Below, in pieces: positions 37,361-48,492 of a stretch of 64,000 bases of DNA. This DNA is from Linnemannia elongata. Lineage: Eukaryota > Mortierellomycota > Mortierellomycetes > Mortierellales > Mortierellaceae. The stretch covers positions 2,480,001 to 2,544,000 of the forward strand of contig JAXBDG010000002.1 of assembly GCA_036320915.1 (NCBI GenBank). Reading direction: 5' to 3'. Positions within the stretch are counted from its first letter, which is position 1. Each line of letters begins with the position of its first letter. The translations under genes and the position numbers were made by a program. The notes below the pieces were generated by a model that had not been told where the DNA came from, did no database searches, and saw nothing but the letters and a program-made list of their open reading frames with translations.

Positions 37361-40317
37361 TTACCCTCGCCTACGCATCCTCTCGAGCTGCTCATAGCGA
37401 GACGAGTTGCCACTGCCGACAGAAACGCCAACACCATGGTCGTCCTTGGGAGAACTGTAAATCTGTGAGAGTTGGATCGTGTCGTTACCCGAGCGGATGT
37501 TCTGCGGATCCCTGTGGGCTCCAACACTTGACGACGATGTGGACCCGTTATCCTGGTTGTCATCATCATCTTCGGTTGTACCGTACTCCTCTTGAGCCTC
37601 CCGCATCATGTCATCAAAGTACTTGTCCGCTGGGTCATCCTCATCATCGTCCGATTCATCCTGCTCAAAGTAATCTTGATCCCCATCTGATTCTTGAGCC
37701 TGGTAAAATTCGAGATCCGTATTGGATCCTGATCTACTGCTGTCCCCAGTCGCCATTGGTTTCGCCATTCCCTGACCTGGATCCTGATTGTCCTTGGAGC
37801 GACTGTTCAACAAGAGCAACGCCTCCTCTACCTTGGCCATTTTAATTGCGTCAATTGATCTTAGGCGATCCGACACAGCAGAGTTGGACCACTCCACCAA
37901 TTGCTCCCGGTCCTCTGGACCCAGCACGATACTCTCTCGATGCTCGACTTGGCGTACACCGAACTGGGCCTGCTGCTCCATCAGCTCCGTGTAATATGGT
38001 TGGAAAGCGTTCAGCTGTTCAGCGTCGTTCGGATCCATCGCGTCGAATAGCTCCATGACCCGCTGAGAGATGAGCTGAAGCTTAGAGGCCTGTGACTCTA
38101 GAGTGCCAACATCCTGCTTTTGAGAGGCCGCGGCGGCAGTTCCGTTCCCCGTGGTGTTTGTCTCGCCATTTCCGCCTTGATCTTGCTTAGCTGCCTCTTG
38201 CATCACAAGGGCCACAGTCCGTATCCGGTCCTTCTGGATAGTCTCCTGCAACTTCGCAATTTGGGCATTCCACTTCTCCACCGTTTCAGTCGTCACCGAT
38301 TCGACTGTATTGACCGTCACTGGTAGCTTCTTTGACTTTTTTGACGATGACACCCCTGTCTTCGCTCCCGATAAGGCGGCGCTGAGATTATTGATCTCGG
38401 CGATGATGGACTCGTATTCTGCTCCGCTCAACAATGGCCTCAGAGGTTCCAGAGATGTCGCCACGTCCACCAACTCTTGCTCGAATGATGCTGCAAGGTC
38501 CTTGATGGTCGTCAGGCTGGCCTTTTGAGGAAAATGGCGTCGACAAGCTTGAAGTATAGTATCCTCGGTCGCCTTGCCCAGTCCATGTTCATCCCCAACC
38601 GGTGGTATATCTTTGTCGTCGTGGTCCTGTCCCGGCTCCCGCGCCAACTCTCCAAACTTTTGCTGGAAGTACTTTTCGTGGTAAATGGCGTGGATCTTAT
38701 TCCTATTCGTTTCCATGTGGGTCGGCAGCCGAAGCACTCTCTCGATCATGGAATGTTGGTGTCTGATAGCCTTGGAAGATTTGACGATTGTTGGCTGCTC
38801 CAGAGGTGGTCGTGGATGCCGATCGAGTTCCTCTTGCCGGCGGCGGATAGCAGATGTCAATTCCTGAAAAGCGAGAACAAAGGAGGCTCTGATCATGGAC
38901 ATATTGCGCGTTCCCTTCGCTACGTTCTGGCCCGCGACTGGGTTGATGAGGGTGAGACCGAATCGCTCGTTCTGTGAGCCGTCGCCGCTTCCTTTGTAAA
39001 TGTAAGATCCTCCTTGTGTGACCGAGATGCTGACGGTGTTGTAGTTGAAACAGAGGCCGTACAACTCGAAGAACTCAATAAGCAGCACGCCAAGGTTGAC
39101 AAGAGGATCGATCTTGCGAGCCTGAACCAAGGGATGCATCTGTAGGAAACTCATCACCAGTAGCGTTACCGAGAACGAACCGAGGCCACCTTGATGGACT
39201 TCGCAGAAAGTCTATTATGAGTCAATTAGAAAGGTACCTGAAAACGTTAGCACATCTGCATCTCCAAAACAACGAAAGCGGAAAATGGACAATAAAAATG
39301 GTCCATTGACAAATTGGCAAGGTTTGATTGTACTTACGACTGGTTTGCTCTTCAGGAACTGCTTGATCAGCATGGTCATAGGCTGGAGAGCGGGCATCTG
39401 CTTGAGGAACTGCTGAACAACATCTCCAGTCTTGAAACCATCGAGCTGGTTCAAGGAGATGTCCACGTGAATTCCTGTCCGCCGCTCCTGGAACTTGACG
39501 ATCGGCACCTTTGTCTGTAGAATGGCCTCGACATTGATGCCGAATCCTTTCGACCTGATCCTGTTCGCCAAAGTCCTCAACACTCCGGGCTTTTCCGTGC
39601 CCATCACCATCACTATATCCATATCACTGATCGTTTGATCAGATATAACCAAAATGATGTCAGAACAGTTGCATATGTTGTCACCGCTCGCAGCTGATGT
39701 GTTTCAATCAAGACTGCCGTGTATTACCTTCCAGGGAGATAGAGCCGGGTGTTGAACGACCCATAGGCATACACCTTGGCCTCGCTCCATAGACCAGTGA
39801 TAAACTCTTCCACCGCCTTCAACACGTACGTCCTGATTGAGTGCTCCTCGGGAGTGGGCTTTAGGTAGTCGGCAAAGTCCTGGATTTCCTGTGTAAACAT
39901 CTCGATCGCTGTCAATTGCTGTGAATAGTCGTGTCGCATCCAAGGGTGCTTGTTCTCTTCTTGACCTTGCGCTCGACGCGGATCCTGGACATTGTCGTCG
40001 TCACTGTTACCAAAGGCCTCAAAGTCGCCCCACTCCTCTCGTTTTCGCTTCAGGCTTTGTTGTTGCTCTTGAGGTAAGTTGACCGGCTTTTCTTGTTTGA
40101 TTTGCTGCGCGTTGACCTGGTTTGTTCGATCCCGAGAACTCATTCGTGTCTTCCCTGTTGCTTGTGATGTGAGTAATTTCCTCCTCTTCTTTTTTGTCGG
40201 CATCGCGATTGTGTTGTTGTTATTTCCCTCGATGTTGTTGTCGATGAGGTCGACATGGTCGAGATTATTGGCCTCAGTGATGGGAGGTGCCTTTTTCCTG
40301 TCCTTGCGGTGGGTCAT
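37361..40317 (-). CDS. Trf4/Trf5-type non-canonical poly(A) polymerase, 909 aa
   Basis: Three exons join: 40317-39728, 39626-39338, 39211-37361. I chose the ATG at 40317 (MTHRKDRKK) because no ATG lies upstream in frame. The nucleotidyltransferase core has YGSFNTRLYLPGS with Asp198 and Asp200 as the DxD pair and Asp252 (TGIHVDIS) as the third catalytic acid. The PAP-associated domain follows with NLGVLLIEFFELYGLCFNY. Enzymes of this family (Trf4/5, PAPD5/7) add oligo(A) to nuclear RNAs for exosome decay as part of TRAMP-like complexes. The basic N-terminus (KKKRRK) suggests nuclear location. The C-terminal half (~450-909) is unusually long for Trf4: charged, with predicted coiled coils and a Glu/Asp-rich stretch (~790-840). 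The N-terminal side lacks other domains. Confidence 0.93.
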
Positions 40318-41962
40318 GCTGGACAGGCTGGTGGACAATGGGGTTTGGTCAAGTTACAAAGTCAAAAGGTCACAGCTCTATACTCCGCTCTCTTTTTGGG
40401 AAAAAAAAAAAAAAAAAAAAAAAAAAAAGTGCCAGCTACAACACAACAGCAAGACCGCTTTTTTTGTATTAGAGATCGAATCAAGTGTAGCACATGGCTG
40501 GTTTGCAGAAACGCCTAAAGGAGGGAAGAGGGAAGCGAGCGTAGCAAGGCGAAAAGGTGAGGACGGGTCAATGGAACATTGTAAGAGGTAGAGGGGGGGA
40601 AGTGGGCAACGACTGTCGAGGTGACTGATCTGATGCTAGGAACTAGCATTGACACCCAAGGTCCAGGCAAAGTGTGTCGGATAAAGTGTTTGTTATTTGT
40701 TATGCTGGTTACGATCTGCTCTATGTTTACTTTTGAGAACACCATTGGGGGAAGGGAAGGTAAGGGAAGGGAAGGTGTCGATCCCTTCACATGTTGGTCG
40801 AAGGAAGAAACTGATAAAGAAGACAAGAGACAGTTGTTATGCGCATGAAGGAGGAAGGAGGGGTAAGGAATGGTTGCGGATTTATTCTGACAATGCGATA
40901 ATGAAAAGGGAACTGTTGAGTGTTTGTAATTGGAAAATACTTTAGGCTGCCAAGCCCAATTGTTTCCTTCTTTCGGCGTTAACAGGGGCTCTTTCGAGTG
41001 GGAGAGAGAAGAAGGGGGGGTTGATATGCAATGCAAGCGGGTGGATGTGGACGCCAATGTGGATTGTGTGCTTGTGTAGGGTACACAGAGGTGCAAGGAT
41101 GACAGCGCAGGATGGGGATGAATGAATGAACTTTGACAAAGAAAGTCCAACGGTCAGGGAAGGGCATTCTCGATTTGTCACTCGAAATAATTTTTATTAC
41201 TAAATTGATTTCGTTACACGGGGATAGCACGCAAAGAGCATTTCTGTGGGGTGCGAGGAGTGTTCATATCGAATTGTCAGCCTCAATCCTTTTTTGGGCG
41301 ATTGCTCTTTTTTTTTGTCTCCCTTTTTGTCCCCGCTGTGGTGCAACCCTATTTCTGTACCCTGTGCACTTCCTATGCCCCTGCTCGTCTCGTACACGTA
41401 CAGTACACTGACTGAGACTCTGCTTCGCTTCTCGCTGCATTTCTCCACTGTCTTACTTGCGCTGCTTGAACAGTGGGGGCGATTGCCTGTGGGCGGACTA
41501 CGCTCATAATCTCTCCCTATCATCCCTCATATCCGATCTCCGAGGTCCGAACTGAACAACTCCTCTTGCTTGGCACAGGGACTACAAACAACAACAATAA
41601 CTACCACAGACCACTCTGTTGTTCACTTCATTATCATATCATACTTCAACTCTTTCACTCTTTGCCGCCCAACGTTTTTTTTTTATTTCTTTTTACTCAA
41701 CAAAAACATATCCATCGAGACAATATAAAGAGTGGCCGCATCCCTTGCTCGTTTTTGTTTTCCTTTACCTTTTCTCTCTTCTGTTCTTCTTCATCCCTCT
41801 ACTCCTCACTCCTCACTCTCCTCCCTTCTCTTCATACTCCTCCCTCCTTTCTTATTCTGTTTAGTGTTGTTCACTCGGATCAGCCTTCACCCACAGGATA
41901 CGAATACCTATCGATATCGACAACAACTTTTTTAACGATCACTCACTCCACACACAAAAAAC
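40318..41962. promoter_or_regulatory. Divergent promoter region between Trf4-like gene and desaturase
   Basis: A 1.6-kb spacer separates the two outward-facing genes. It has a run of 28 A at 40401-40428 near the polymerase start. The last 350 bases before the desaturase ATG are strongly CT rich, with a possible TATA-like TATAAAG at ~41725. Short open frames here look like chance. Confidence 0.5.
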
Positions 41963-43645
41963 ATGGCCACCCCTCTCCCCCCTACCTTCGTGGTCCCCGC
42001 AACCCAGACCGAGACCCGTCGTCTACCTCTCGAGCACGATGAGCTCCCTCCTCTCTTCCCCGAGAAGCTCACCATCACCAACATCTGGAAGTACCTCGAT
42101 TACAAGCACGTCCTTGGACTTGGTTTGACTCCCTTGATTGCGCTGTATGGTCTCTTGACCACTGAGATCCAGACAAAGACTCTTATTTGGTCGATTGTCT
42201 ATTACTATGCCACTGGTCTTGGTATCACTGCAGGCAAGTTCTCCTTCCTTCTCTTGATGCCCTCTCTCTCACTCGCTGTCTGTCAACCTTTCTCAGTTTG
42301 TCTACCTCTTTTCTTTGGGCAAAGCTGGTTTTATTTTTTCGTTGCTATGCGGAGTGGGTGTTGTGAGCAGAGACCGCATTAATTGTTGGGGTGGTCCATT
42401 CCCCTCACGATATCTGATTAGATAATTCTATTTCGCCATAAACAACAGACAAACTAACCTATATCCCTATCTTTTTTTTCATATCCACAACGAACACCAA
42501 ACCCACCCGAAATACCAACAACAACTCCAACAACCAAACTATCGAAACCTTCAACAACAATATCAACACCAACAGGATACCACCGTCTCTGGGCACATCG
42601 CGCATACAGTGCAGGACCCGCAATGAGCTTCGCGCTCGCCCTCCTGGGCGCAGGAGCCGTCGAGGGCTCCATCAAGTGGTGGTCTCGCGGTCACCGTGCC
42701 CACCACCGCTGGACCGACACCGAAAAGGACCCTTACTCTGCCCACCGTGGACTCTTCTTCTCCCACATCGGCTGGATGTTGATCAAGCGCCCCGGATGGA
42801 AGATTGGTCACGCCGACGTTGACGACCTTAACAAGAACAAGCTCGTTCAGTGGCAACACAAGCACTACCTCCCCCTCGTCCTCTTCATGGGTGTCATCTT
42901 CCCTACCATTGTTGCCGGTCTTGGATGGGGTGACTGGCGTGGAGGTTACTTCTATGCTGCCATCTTGCGTCTTGTCTTTGTCCACCACGCTACCTTCTGT
43001 GTCAACTCGCTTGCTCACTGGCTCGGTGAGGGACCCTTCGACGACCGTCACTCCCCCCGCGATCACTTCATCACCGCCTTCATGACCCTTGGAGAGGGAT
43101 ACCACAACTTCCACCACCAGTTCCCTCAGGATTACCGTAACGCCATTCGCTTCTACCAGTACGACCCCACCAAGTGGGTCATCGCCATCTGCGCCTTCTT
43201 CGGTCTCGCTTCCCACCTCAAGACCTTCCCCGAGAACGAGGTTCGCAAGGGCCAGCTCCAGATGATTGAGAAAAAGGTCCTCGAGAAGAAGACAAAGCTC
43301 CAGTGGGGCACCCCTATCGCCGATCTCCCCGTCTTGAGCTTTGAGGATTACCAGCACGCCTGCAAGAACGATGGCAAGAAGTGGATTCTTTTGGAGGGTG
43401 TCGTCTATGATGTTGCCGAGTTTATGAACGAGCACCCCGGTGGAGAGAAGTACATCAAGATGGGTGTTGGCAAGGATATGACTGCTGCCTTTAACGGAGG
43501 CATGTACGATCACAGCAATGCTGCTCGCAACTTGCTTAGCTTGATGCGTGTCGCCATCGTTGAGTTTGGTGGTGAGGTCGAGGCCCAGAAGAAGAACCCC
43601 TCTGTGCCTATTTATGGTGACGACCATCACTCCAAGTCCGAGTAA
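41963..43645 (+). CDS. ole1: Delta-9 acyl-CoA (stearoyl-CoA) desaturase with cytochrome b5 domain, 446 aa
   Basis: Two exons, 41963-42233 and 42576-43645, join across a 342-bp intron with a GC donor (GCAAGT) and CAACAG acceptor. The join gives GLGITAG-YHRLWAHR, exactly as in the Mortierella family. The enzyme puts the first double bond into stearoyl/palmitoyl-CoA at the ER membrane, using electrons from its own cytochrome b5 domain. Three histidine boxes are visible: HRLWAH, HRAHH and HNFHH. Hydrophobic segments flank them. The C-terminal cytochrome b5 domain (~345-430) contains the heme-binding HPGG. The start MATPLPPTFVVPA and the overall length match Mortierella alpina delta-9 desaturase. 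The gene is highly codon-biased (C-ending codons), suggesting strong expression. Confidence 0.97.
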
Positions 43646-43863
43646 TCTTTCTCGTACTCGGTTCTTTTTTCGTTTTTTCTTTACTATAGACTTTGATTAC
43701 TTTCACTATACCACACATATCATCCCCACTCCTAAATCCCCACCTCGTCTTCCTTGCGCGTGTCCTCATGAACGGCCACCGCAGATTCCTTGTACCATTT
43801 TCATACTGTCCGCCCCCCCTCCCCTCCTTTCTGCATTTTTAACAATACATATTCGCTTTGAGC

Positions 43864-43900
<37 letters not shown>

Positions 43901-44638
43901 AGTACCTCGCCTTATGCAAATGCCATCTTTGTTATGACCTGTTTTGTTTGTTTGCGCCTCGCTTTGATTTTGCGGCGGGCCTTGATCAACCAGCGCGTTA
44001 ACCACGCGCAGCGAGCGCCCCATCATTTTTTTGTTGTTGTTGATACCGACTGAAAAAATATTTGTCCGCTCTTCGCATCTATTGGCGGCGTCCTTGAGTC
44101 GGGGAGGACGCACAAACAGAATGCAACCCCCTTTGTACTATGACCAACATATTTTATTATTTTGCCAGGATAAAACAATACAATTACTACATCTTCTAAG
44201 GACGCGTTCGGAAAAAAAAAAAAAAAAAAAAAAAAAAATGTCAGCCACTTCTATATCCTTTATTCTCTTTTGTCCTGCAGTCCTTCTTCATTCTTTAACT
44301 TGTCACTCATGACGCGTTAAGTATTGTAACCTGAAATGGAGGAGTAAAAAGAGGGGAGTTAGGCAACACCACAAAGTAATAGCAGGAAACGAAGCAAAGA
44401 TGATGACCCTAGCTTGCCCCCCCCATTTGTCTCGTAAACGCTTGATTCTGAACCCACGCTGTGAGTGCCATCAGTGACCGATGAAGGATATATACATGGG
44501 TCATTACTTTTATAGTGCCCATCGCTAAAGGAACCGGGTGACCCTTTTAACTGTCGTCCTTTACTCGAAGGAAACAAATCTTGCTCGTGTGAATGAGGAA
44601 CACATTTTTGGACTACTTGTTAGAATAGTCTACCAGCG
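43646..44638. other. Intergenic with two long poly(A) tracts
   Basis: This is the 3' flank of the desaturase, then unannotated sequence. Runs of 34 A (43865-43898) and 27 A (44212-44238) stand out. No gene is supported. Confidence 0.45.
43865..43898 (+). repeat. Poly(A) mononucleotide tract (34 A)
   Basis: An uninterrupted run of A lies ~220 bp after the desaturase stop. Similar runs occur at 1168-1200 (T), 14771-14794 (T), 40401-40428, 44212-44238 and 46967-46991. Confidence 0.9.
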
Positions 44639-44762
44639 GTATTGCACAATGGCCCTCAAGTCTTTGGCCTTGTAAAAGACGCCGAGCCGGGCAGGTTTTG
44701 AGAATGACATGTAGTTCGTCCATGATTCTGAGCTGCCCAAATGTTAGGAGAATGTCCGGGGG
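44639..44762 (-). pseudogene. Decayed FAD monooxygenase exon 3 relic, minus strand
   Basis: Read on the minus strand, 44762-44639 aligns by eye with exon 3 of the monooxygenases: ...ILLTFGQL..MDEL...LKTCP for ILPAFEQLG.LDEL.SFSKPC, and farther on a match to the DKL.PIGK nucleotides. Many substitutions and indels have accumulated, and neighbouring exons cannot be recognised. It lies 17 kb from the array and in opposite orientation. Confidence 0.5.
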
Positions 44763-45357
44763 TTTATAAAATAAAAAGAGAATGGTGGGCACTGGGGTGT
44801 TAGAATGGTAACATCTGGTAGGTGGAACTCTCCTCCACTCTGTAGGATTGGACGTGCCCCTGTGGCGTACCAAAAAGATAATGGATCCTGTGGAGTGAAA
44901 CAAAAAAGCAGGGGTATATCAATTATCGATTCTATCGACACTAAAAAGGCAGGCACGTTGTTGAAGTATTGAGTTGCACTCGAAGGACGATCCCCTTCCA
45001 CCTCGAACGGTAACACAATCCGTTGGACAATTCAAACCTGTTTTTGGGGCGGGGGAAGGAGCATGTTTGGACCATTTTGCGTCTCCCTCATCGGTACGTT
45101 CTGGATGCGAGCACAGCCTGGGGCTCATCCCCTTTCCTTCTGACTGTGCAGAAGCAAAATGTATGCTTTGGACTTTTGTACAGTACTGTACCGTATATGA
45201 TTCATGATAATAAACACGTATGCCTTGTGCTTTCGTTCTACCTCTCCGAAAGAGGAAAAAAATAGTGGTCTCAAACACTTGGACAAGCAAAGCAGAAAAA
45301 GACGGACGAAAAATGAGGTTTATTGTACAGGTGTGAAACAAAAGGCTGCCAAAACCA
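44763..45357. other. Intergenic, nothing identified
   Basis: No gene is supported. It includes the 3' flank of the membrane-protein gene ending at 45358. Confidence 0.4.
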
Positions 45358-45900
45358 TTAGTAGTAGTCAGCTTTGGGATGGTGAAGTGGACCTCTGAAC
45401 AGGGTAACAACAACTTCAATGATAACAAAGACGCCGGTGACAATAGGCAAGAAAATATAACTCTGCATGATAGCACAAATCGACAACGAATCCCCCTTCA
45501 AACCATCACACGAGAAGGGGTCAATCCTAACCATAAAATAATCCCCCGTCAGATTCTCGTCCGTCATCCTGGCGCTCTCGATCTGGACATGAATAGACCG
45601 AAACATGATGCCTAGGAGGAATAGTGCTGGGAACAACATCAGGAAGGCCCGGACAAATCGGTGATGGAAGAGGTGCTTCTTGCCGACGAGGGAGTAGATG
45701 TAGGAAATGAAGAGGATGGTTGAAAAGGCGATGACTCCATAGTCTGCCCAGTTGTAGGAGTACCGTGGTTTGCCGAGCCTATCCTGGCGGGCGCTGGACA
45801 TGGTGCCGATGACCCAGCCGTAATATGTGCTGACGATGACGAGGTTGACCAGGCAGATGAATGCCAGCCAGATCCTTAGTCCGAAAATAGCGCGTGCCAT
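45358..45900 (-). CDS. Four-helix membrane protein, paralogue 1 (180 aa)
   Basis: A single exon runs from ATG 45900 to TAA 45358. Four hydrophobic segments are predicted at about residues 8-30, 50-72, 83-103 and 145-168. Conserved features are NLVIVSTYYGW at the end of helix 1, YNWADYG before helix 2, YIYSL.GKK after helix 2, and a loop with DPFSC.G...C between helices 3 and 4. The last features are TGVFVIIEVVVTLFRGP in helix 4 and a short polar tail ending YY. The layout resembles MARVEL/tetraspan-like proteins with both ends in the cytosol and a possible disulfide in the second outer loop, but no family is proven. It is closest to paralogue 2 (48493), with which it shares upstream sequence. 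Confidence 0.85.
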   Translation of the reverse strand: MARAIFGLRIWLAFICLVNLVIVSTYYGWVIGTMSSARQDRLGKPRYSYNWADYGVIAFSTILFISYIYSLVGKKHLFHHRFVRAFLMLFPALFLLGIMFRSIHVQIESARMTDENLTGDYFMVRIDPFSCDGLKGDSLSICAIMQSYIFLPIVTGVFVIIEVVVTLFRGPLHHPKADYY

Positions 45901-47269
45901 GGTTGACTATGAAATGTGAGGGTAATGTGCGAGTAAGAGGACAGAAAGAGTGTGTGTGGGGCAGAGTGGGAGAGAGAGAGAGAGTGGAGAAGGGGTGAAG
46001 GATGCAGATGATGGGAGGGGTTCGTAAAGACGGCGAAAAAAGGAGGAGCTGAGGAAGGATTCGTTAAAGATAGGAAAGAAAGGACGAGAGAAAAAGTGTG
46101 TGTGGAAAGAAAGGTGGTTTCGTTGGAGAAAAGACGAAATAAGGATTCTGGAGAGAGGATGGGTTCCTCTCACCTTTATACTTAGTGGTTTCCACTTACT
46201 CTGTTTGCTTGTCCTCCAATCGCTCGTTAGTGAGCATAGAACGCCGTTCTCCCGCCAAAGCAGCAAAGAAAAAAAGGGTGTCAGGACTGGAAAGGGAGAA
46301 TGAGAGGACAATGCTCACAATCTGAGAGTGCATGAAAAGCCAAACTACCAACAATTCAAACGACAAGATTCTCGTACCGGATGAGCCACCAATACACCTA
46401 ACCTTAAGTCTCCTTCCCTCCCTTTTTTATGGTTCGACAGAGAGGTACCGCGCCTTGCGTCTGAACAAAAGTGCCGAAAAGCTGAACCTATAACAGCAGC
46501 AGGAGGAGAGATAATGGGTAAGGAACGCTGTTCTCGGCCATTTGCAGAATAAAGAAGAGATGCTCTCTGACTAATGTTTGACGCGGTCTCAATTGGATCA
46601 TACCCATAGTCGGGGTTCATGACGCACGGTTGCCCGAGTAATAACCAATATTCTTCATGCCTTGTCGAATTACTTTCTGCTTTTTGTCTTTGGTTTCCCT
46701 CCGATTACTGTGAAAAATACAAAAAAAAGGCGAAGAAAAGAAATTTGACAGTCCCAAAAGATTTTTCGATTCACTGATCGATGATGATGAGACACACTGA
46801 GACAATTAAACTCCATAGGTGTAAGGACTGAGAGCTGATCAAGAATGACTGGACATGACCCTCAGATACCCATGCACTATTGACTCGAGTACATTCCTGG
46901 ACCTGTAAACAAGCTACGTACAAATCAAGTACGAAAAAGTGGGGTCGTATCGCGCTTTTCGGCGGCAAAAAAAAAAAAAAAAAAAAAAAAATAAACGACA
47001 AAAACGTGACTATGAGAGCGCACTCTTACAACCATCACTCCTTTTAATTGCGTATTTCTGTTCTCTGTTTTGTGCATCAATATAAACAGTAGATACTGAA
47101 GGAAAGAGGGCCCGAAAAAGGGGGAGACGTTTAAAACGATATTTATTCTATGTGTTTGTTTCTACCAGAAGAACAGAGGGGTACTCATGGTAAAGAAGTG
47201 AAGCGGGAGGGTGTGATCAACTCCCGAAGAAGGAACGAAGAACTCAAACGGTGTCAGCCCGACAGAACT
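45901..47269 (-). promoter_or_regulatory. Paralogue 1 promoter/leader, duplicated with that of paralogue 2
   Basis: On the minus strand a TATA-like AGTATAAAGG (about 46177-46187) precedes a pyrimidine-rich leader. Stretches at about 46290-46340, 46580-46690 and 46960-47030 recur in the same order upstream of paralogue 2 (about 49330-50030). A run of 25 A is at 46967-46991. No gene is supported. Confidence 0.5.
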
Positions 47270-47557
47270 TTAAGACTTCTCGCACTCGTAATCGTCCCTG
47301 TTAAAGGTGGTGACACCCGAGGGGGCCATGACACAGATCGACGCATGGACCGCATTAGGGACTTTGCCTTGTCCTTGGGGTCGATAATCGACATGTAAAA
47401 AAGTACGGACATAGTTGGGAGTGCAAAGGTTGGACGTGTTCGACCCGTTGCAGTTCTTGTGGACACAGGTCTCGTAACACATCTGCTTGTAGTCTTTGTC
47501 AGTGGCACTGACTGCGGAGGCGAGGAAGAAGAGTGAAAGGATGAAAGAGGCCTTCAT
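47270..47557 (-). CDS. Small secreted cysteine-rich protein, 95 aa
   Basis: The open frame runs from ATG 47557 to TAA 47270. The first ~19 residues are a clear signal peptide (MKASFILSLFFLASAVSA, cleavage probably after the last Ala). The mature part has six cysteines (MCYETC, KNC, NLC, SIC, YEC), enough for three disulfides, and a possible N-glycosylation site (NGS). I recognise no family. Upstream (minus strand) there is a TATA-like element near 47686 (GTATAAAAAG). It could be a cell-wall or effector-like secreted peptide; that is inference. It sits between membrane-protein paralogues 1 and 2. Confidence 0.65.
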   Translation of the reverse strand: MKASFILSLFFLASAVSATDKDYKQMCYETCVHKNCNGSNTSNLCTPNYVRTFLHVDYRPQGQGKVPNAVHASICVMAPSGVTTFNRDDYECEKS

Positions 47558-47726
47558 GGTGATGATAGTGATGATGCTAGTGTTGCTGATGGTAGGGATG
47601 GTGCTGCTGGTTGTTATGGAGGCTTGAGGTGGAGGAAGTGATTGATTGTTGTGATGTAAATTTCAGGATTGGACTAACGTCTTTTTATACGCGCTCGCCC
47701 ATTGAGGAGAGAGGCATTAAAATGCA

Positions 47727-48086
47727 TTAGATAGGTGCCGTGGAAGACGTAACAACTAAGAATAGATGGCGTCTGGGTCTGTGCCACCGGGGCCAATGAT
47801 CGTCAAATGCCAAGTTCACCCAGAAAAGGCCCACTGACTCAACGGCGCCCTCCGGGTAGCTGAAGTATATCTCATATCTTGTTTTGTCATTTTTTATCCA
47901 TTTGATCTTTTTTTCATTCGCCCAATTCGGTTTCACCTCCATGAGATTTTTTCGGCGTAACGTATTTACCGCTGCAGTTGCCCTCGGCCGATTCTCCACT
48001 TGATCCTGCTGGCACACAACTTTACCATAGAGGGTTTCCAATTGTTCATAGAATGCATGCTGCATGGTGTGAAAGGATGGAAGCAA
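47727..48086 (-). CDS. Possible 119-aa hypothetical protein
   Basis: An open frame from 48086 to 47727 reads with plausible composition in its first 90 residues (KTRYEIYFSYPEGAVESVGLF). The C-terminal part (HWPRWHRPRRH) looks less coding-like. No family, signal peptide or membrane helix is apparent. It may be a relic or an exon of a larger gene; support is weak. Confidence 0.2.
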   Translation of the reverse strand: MLPSFHTMQHAFYEQLETLYGKVVCQQDQVENRPRATAAVNTLRRKNLMEVKPNWANEKKIKWIKNDKTRYEIYFSYPEGAVESVGLFWVNLAFDDHWPRWHRPRRHLFLVVTSSTAPI

Positions 48087-48492
48087 GACTCAAAAACCAA
48101 AACAGTCTGGGACTCCCTTTTTTTGAGATCATCTGGATCTTCCCCCCCGCCCCCCCCCCCTCCCCAAAGAGGCCTGTGAGAAAGAGACTTCCCACTTCCA
48201 CCCCTTACAGAAACCGAACAGGTCTCAGCGAATTGGTGGAAGGAGATCAGATAGGCATTCCGAGAGCTATTTTTTTTGGTACCCGGTGCGATCCAGAGAT
48301 AAAATAATAGGTGAAAGGACGCCAGAGCTACTTGTAGAGTTTCATGCAAGCGAGCTCAACCTCTCAGATTGGTACCAAGAGTTAATAGGGCGAACGCTAA
48401 ATCATGACCATAGTTACGAACAAGCAGTCGGGGTGTAAGCGAGGGTTTATTATACAATTTTGAAAGAGAGAAAAAGGGGAAGGCGGCCGAGC

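Noticed and set aside
40515..41150. 211-codon minus-strand frame in the divergent promoter
   Set aside because: Composition is Ser/Pro/Thr/Leu from CT-rich DNA, with no domain and no paralogue; most likely chance.
42563..43630. 355-codon minus-strand open frame
   Set aside because: It is the antisense of the strongly codon-biased desaturase exon; C-ending codons keep the opposite strand open.
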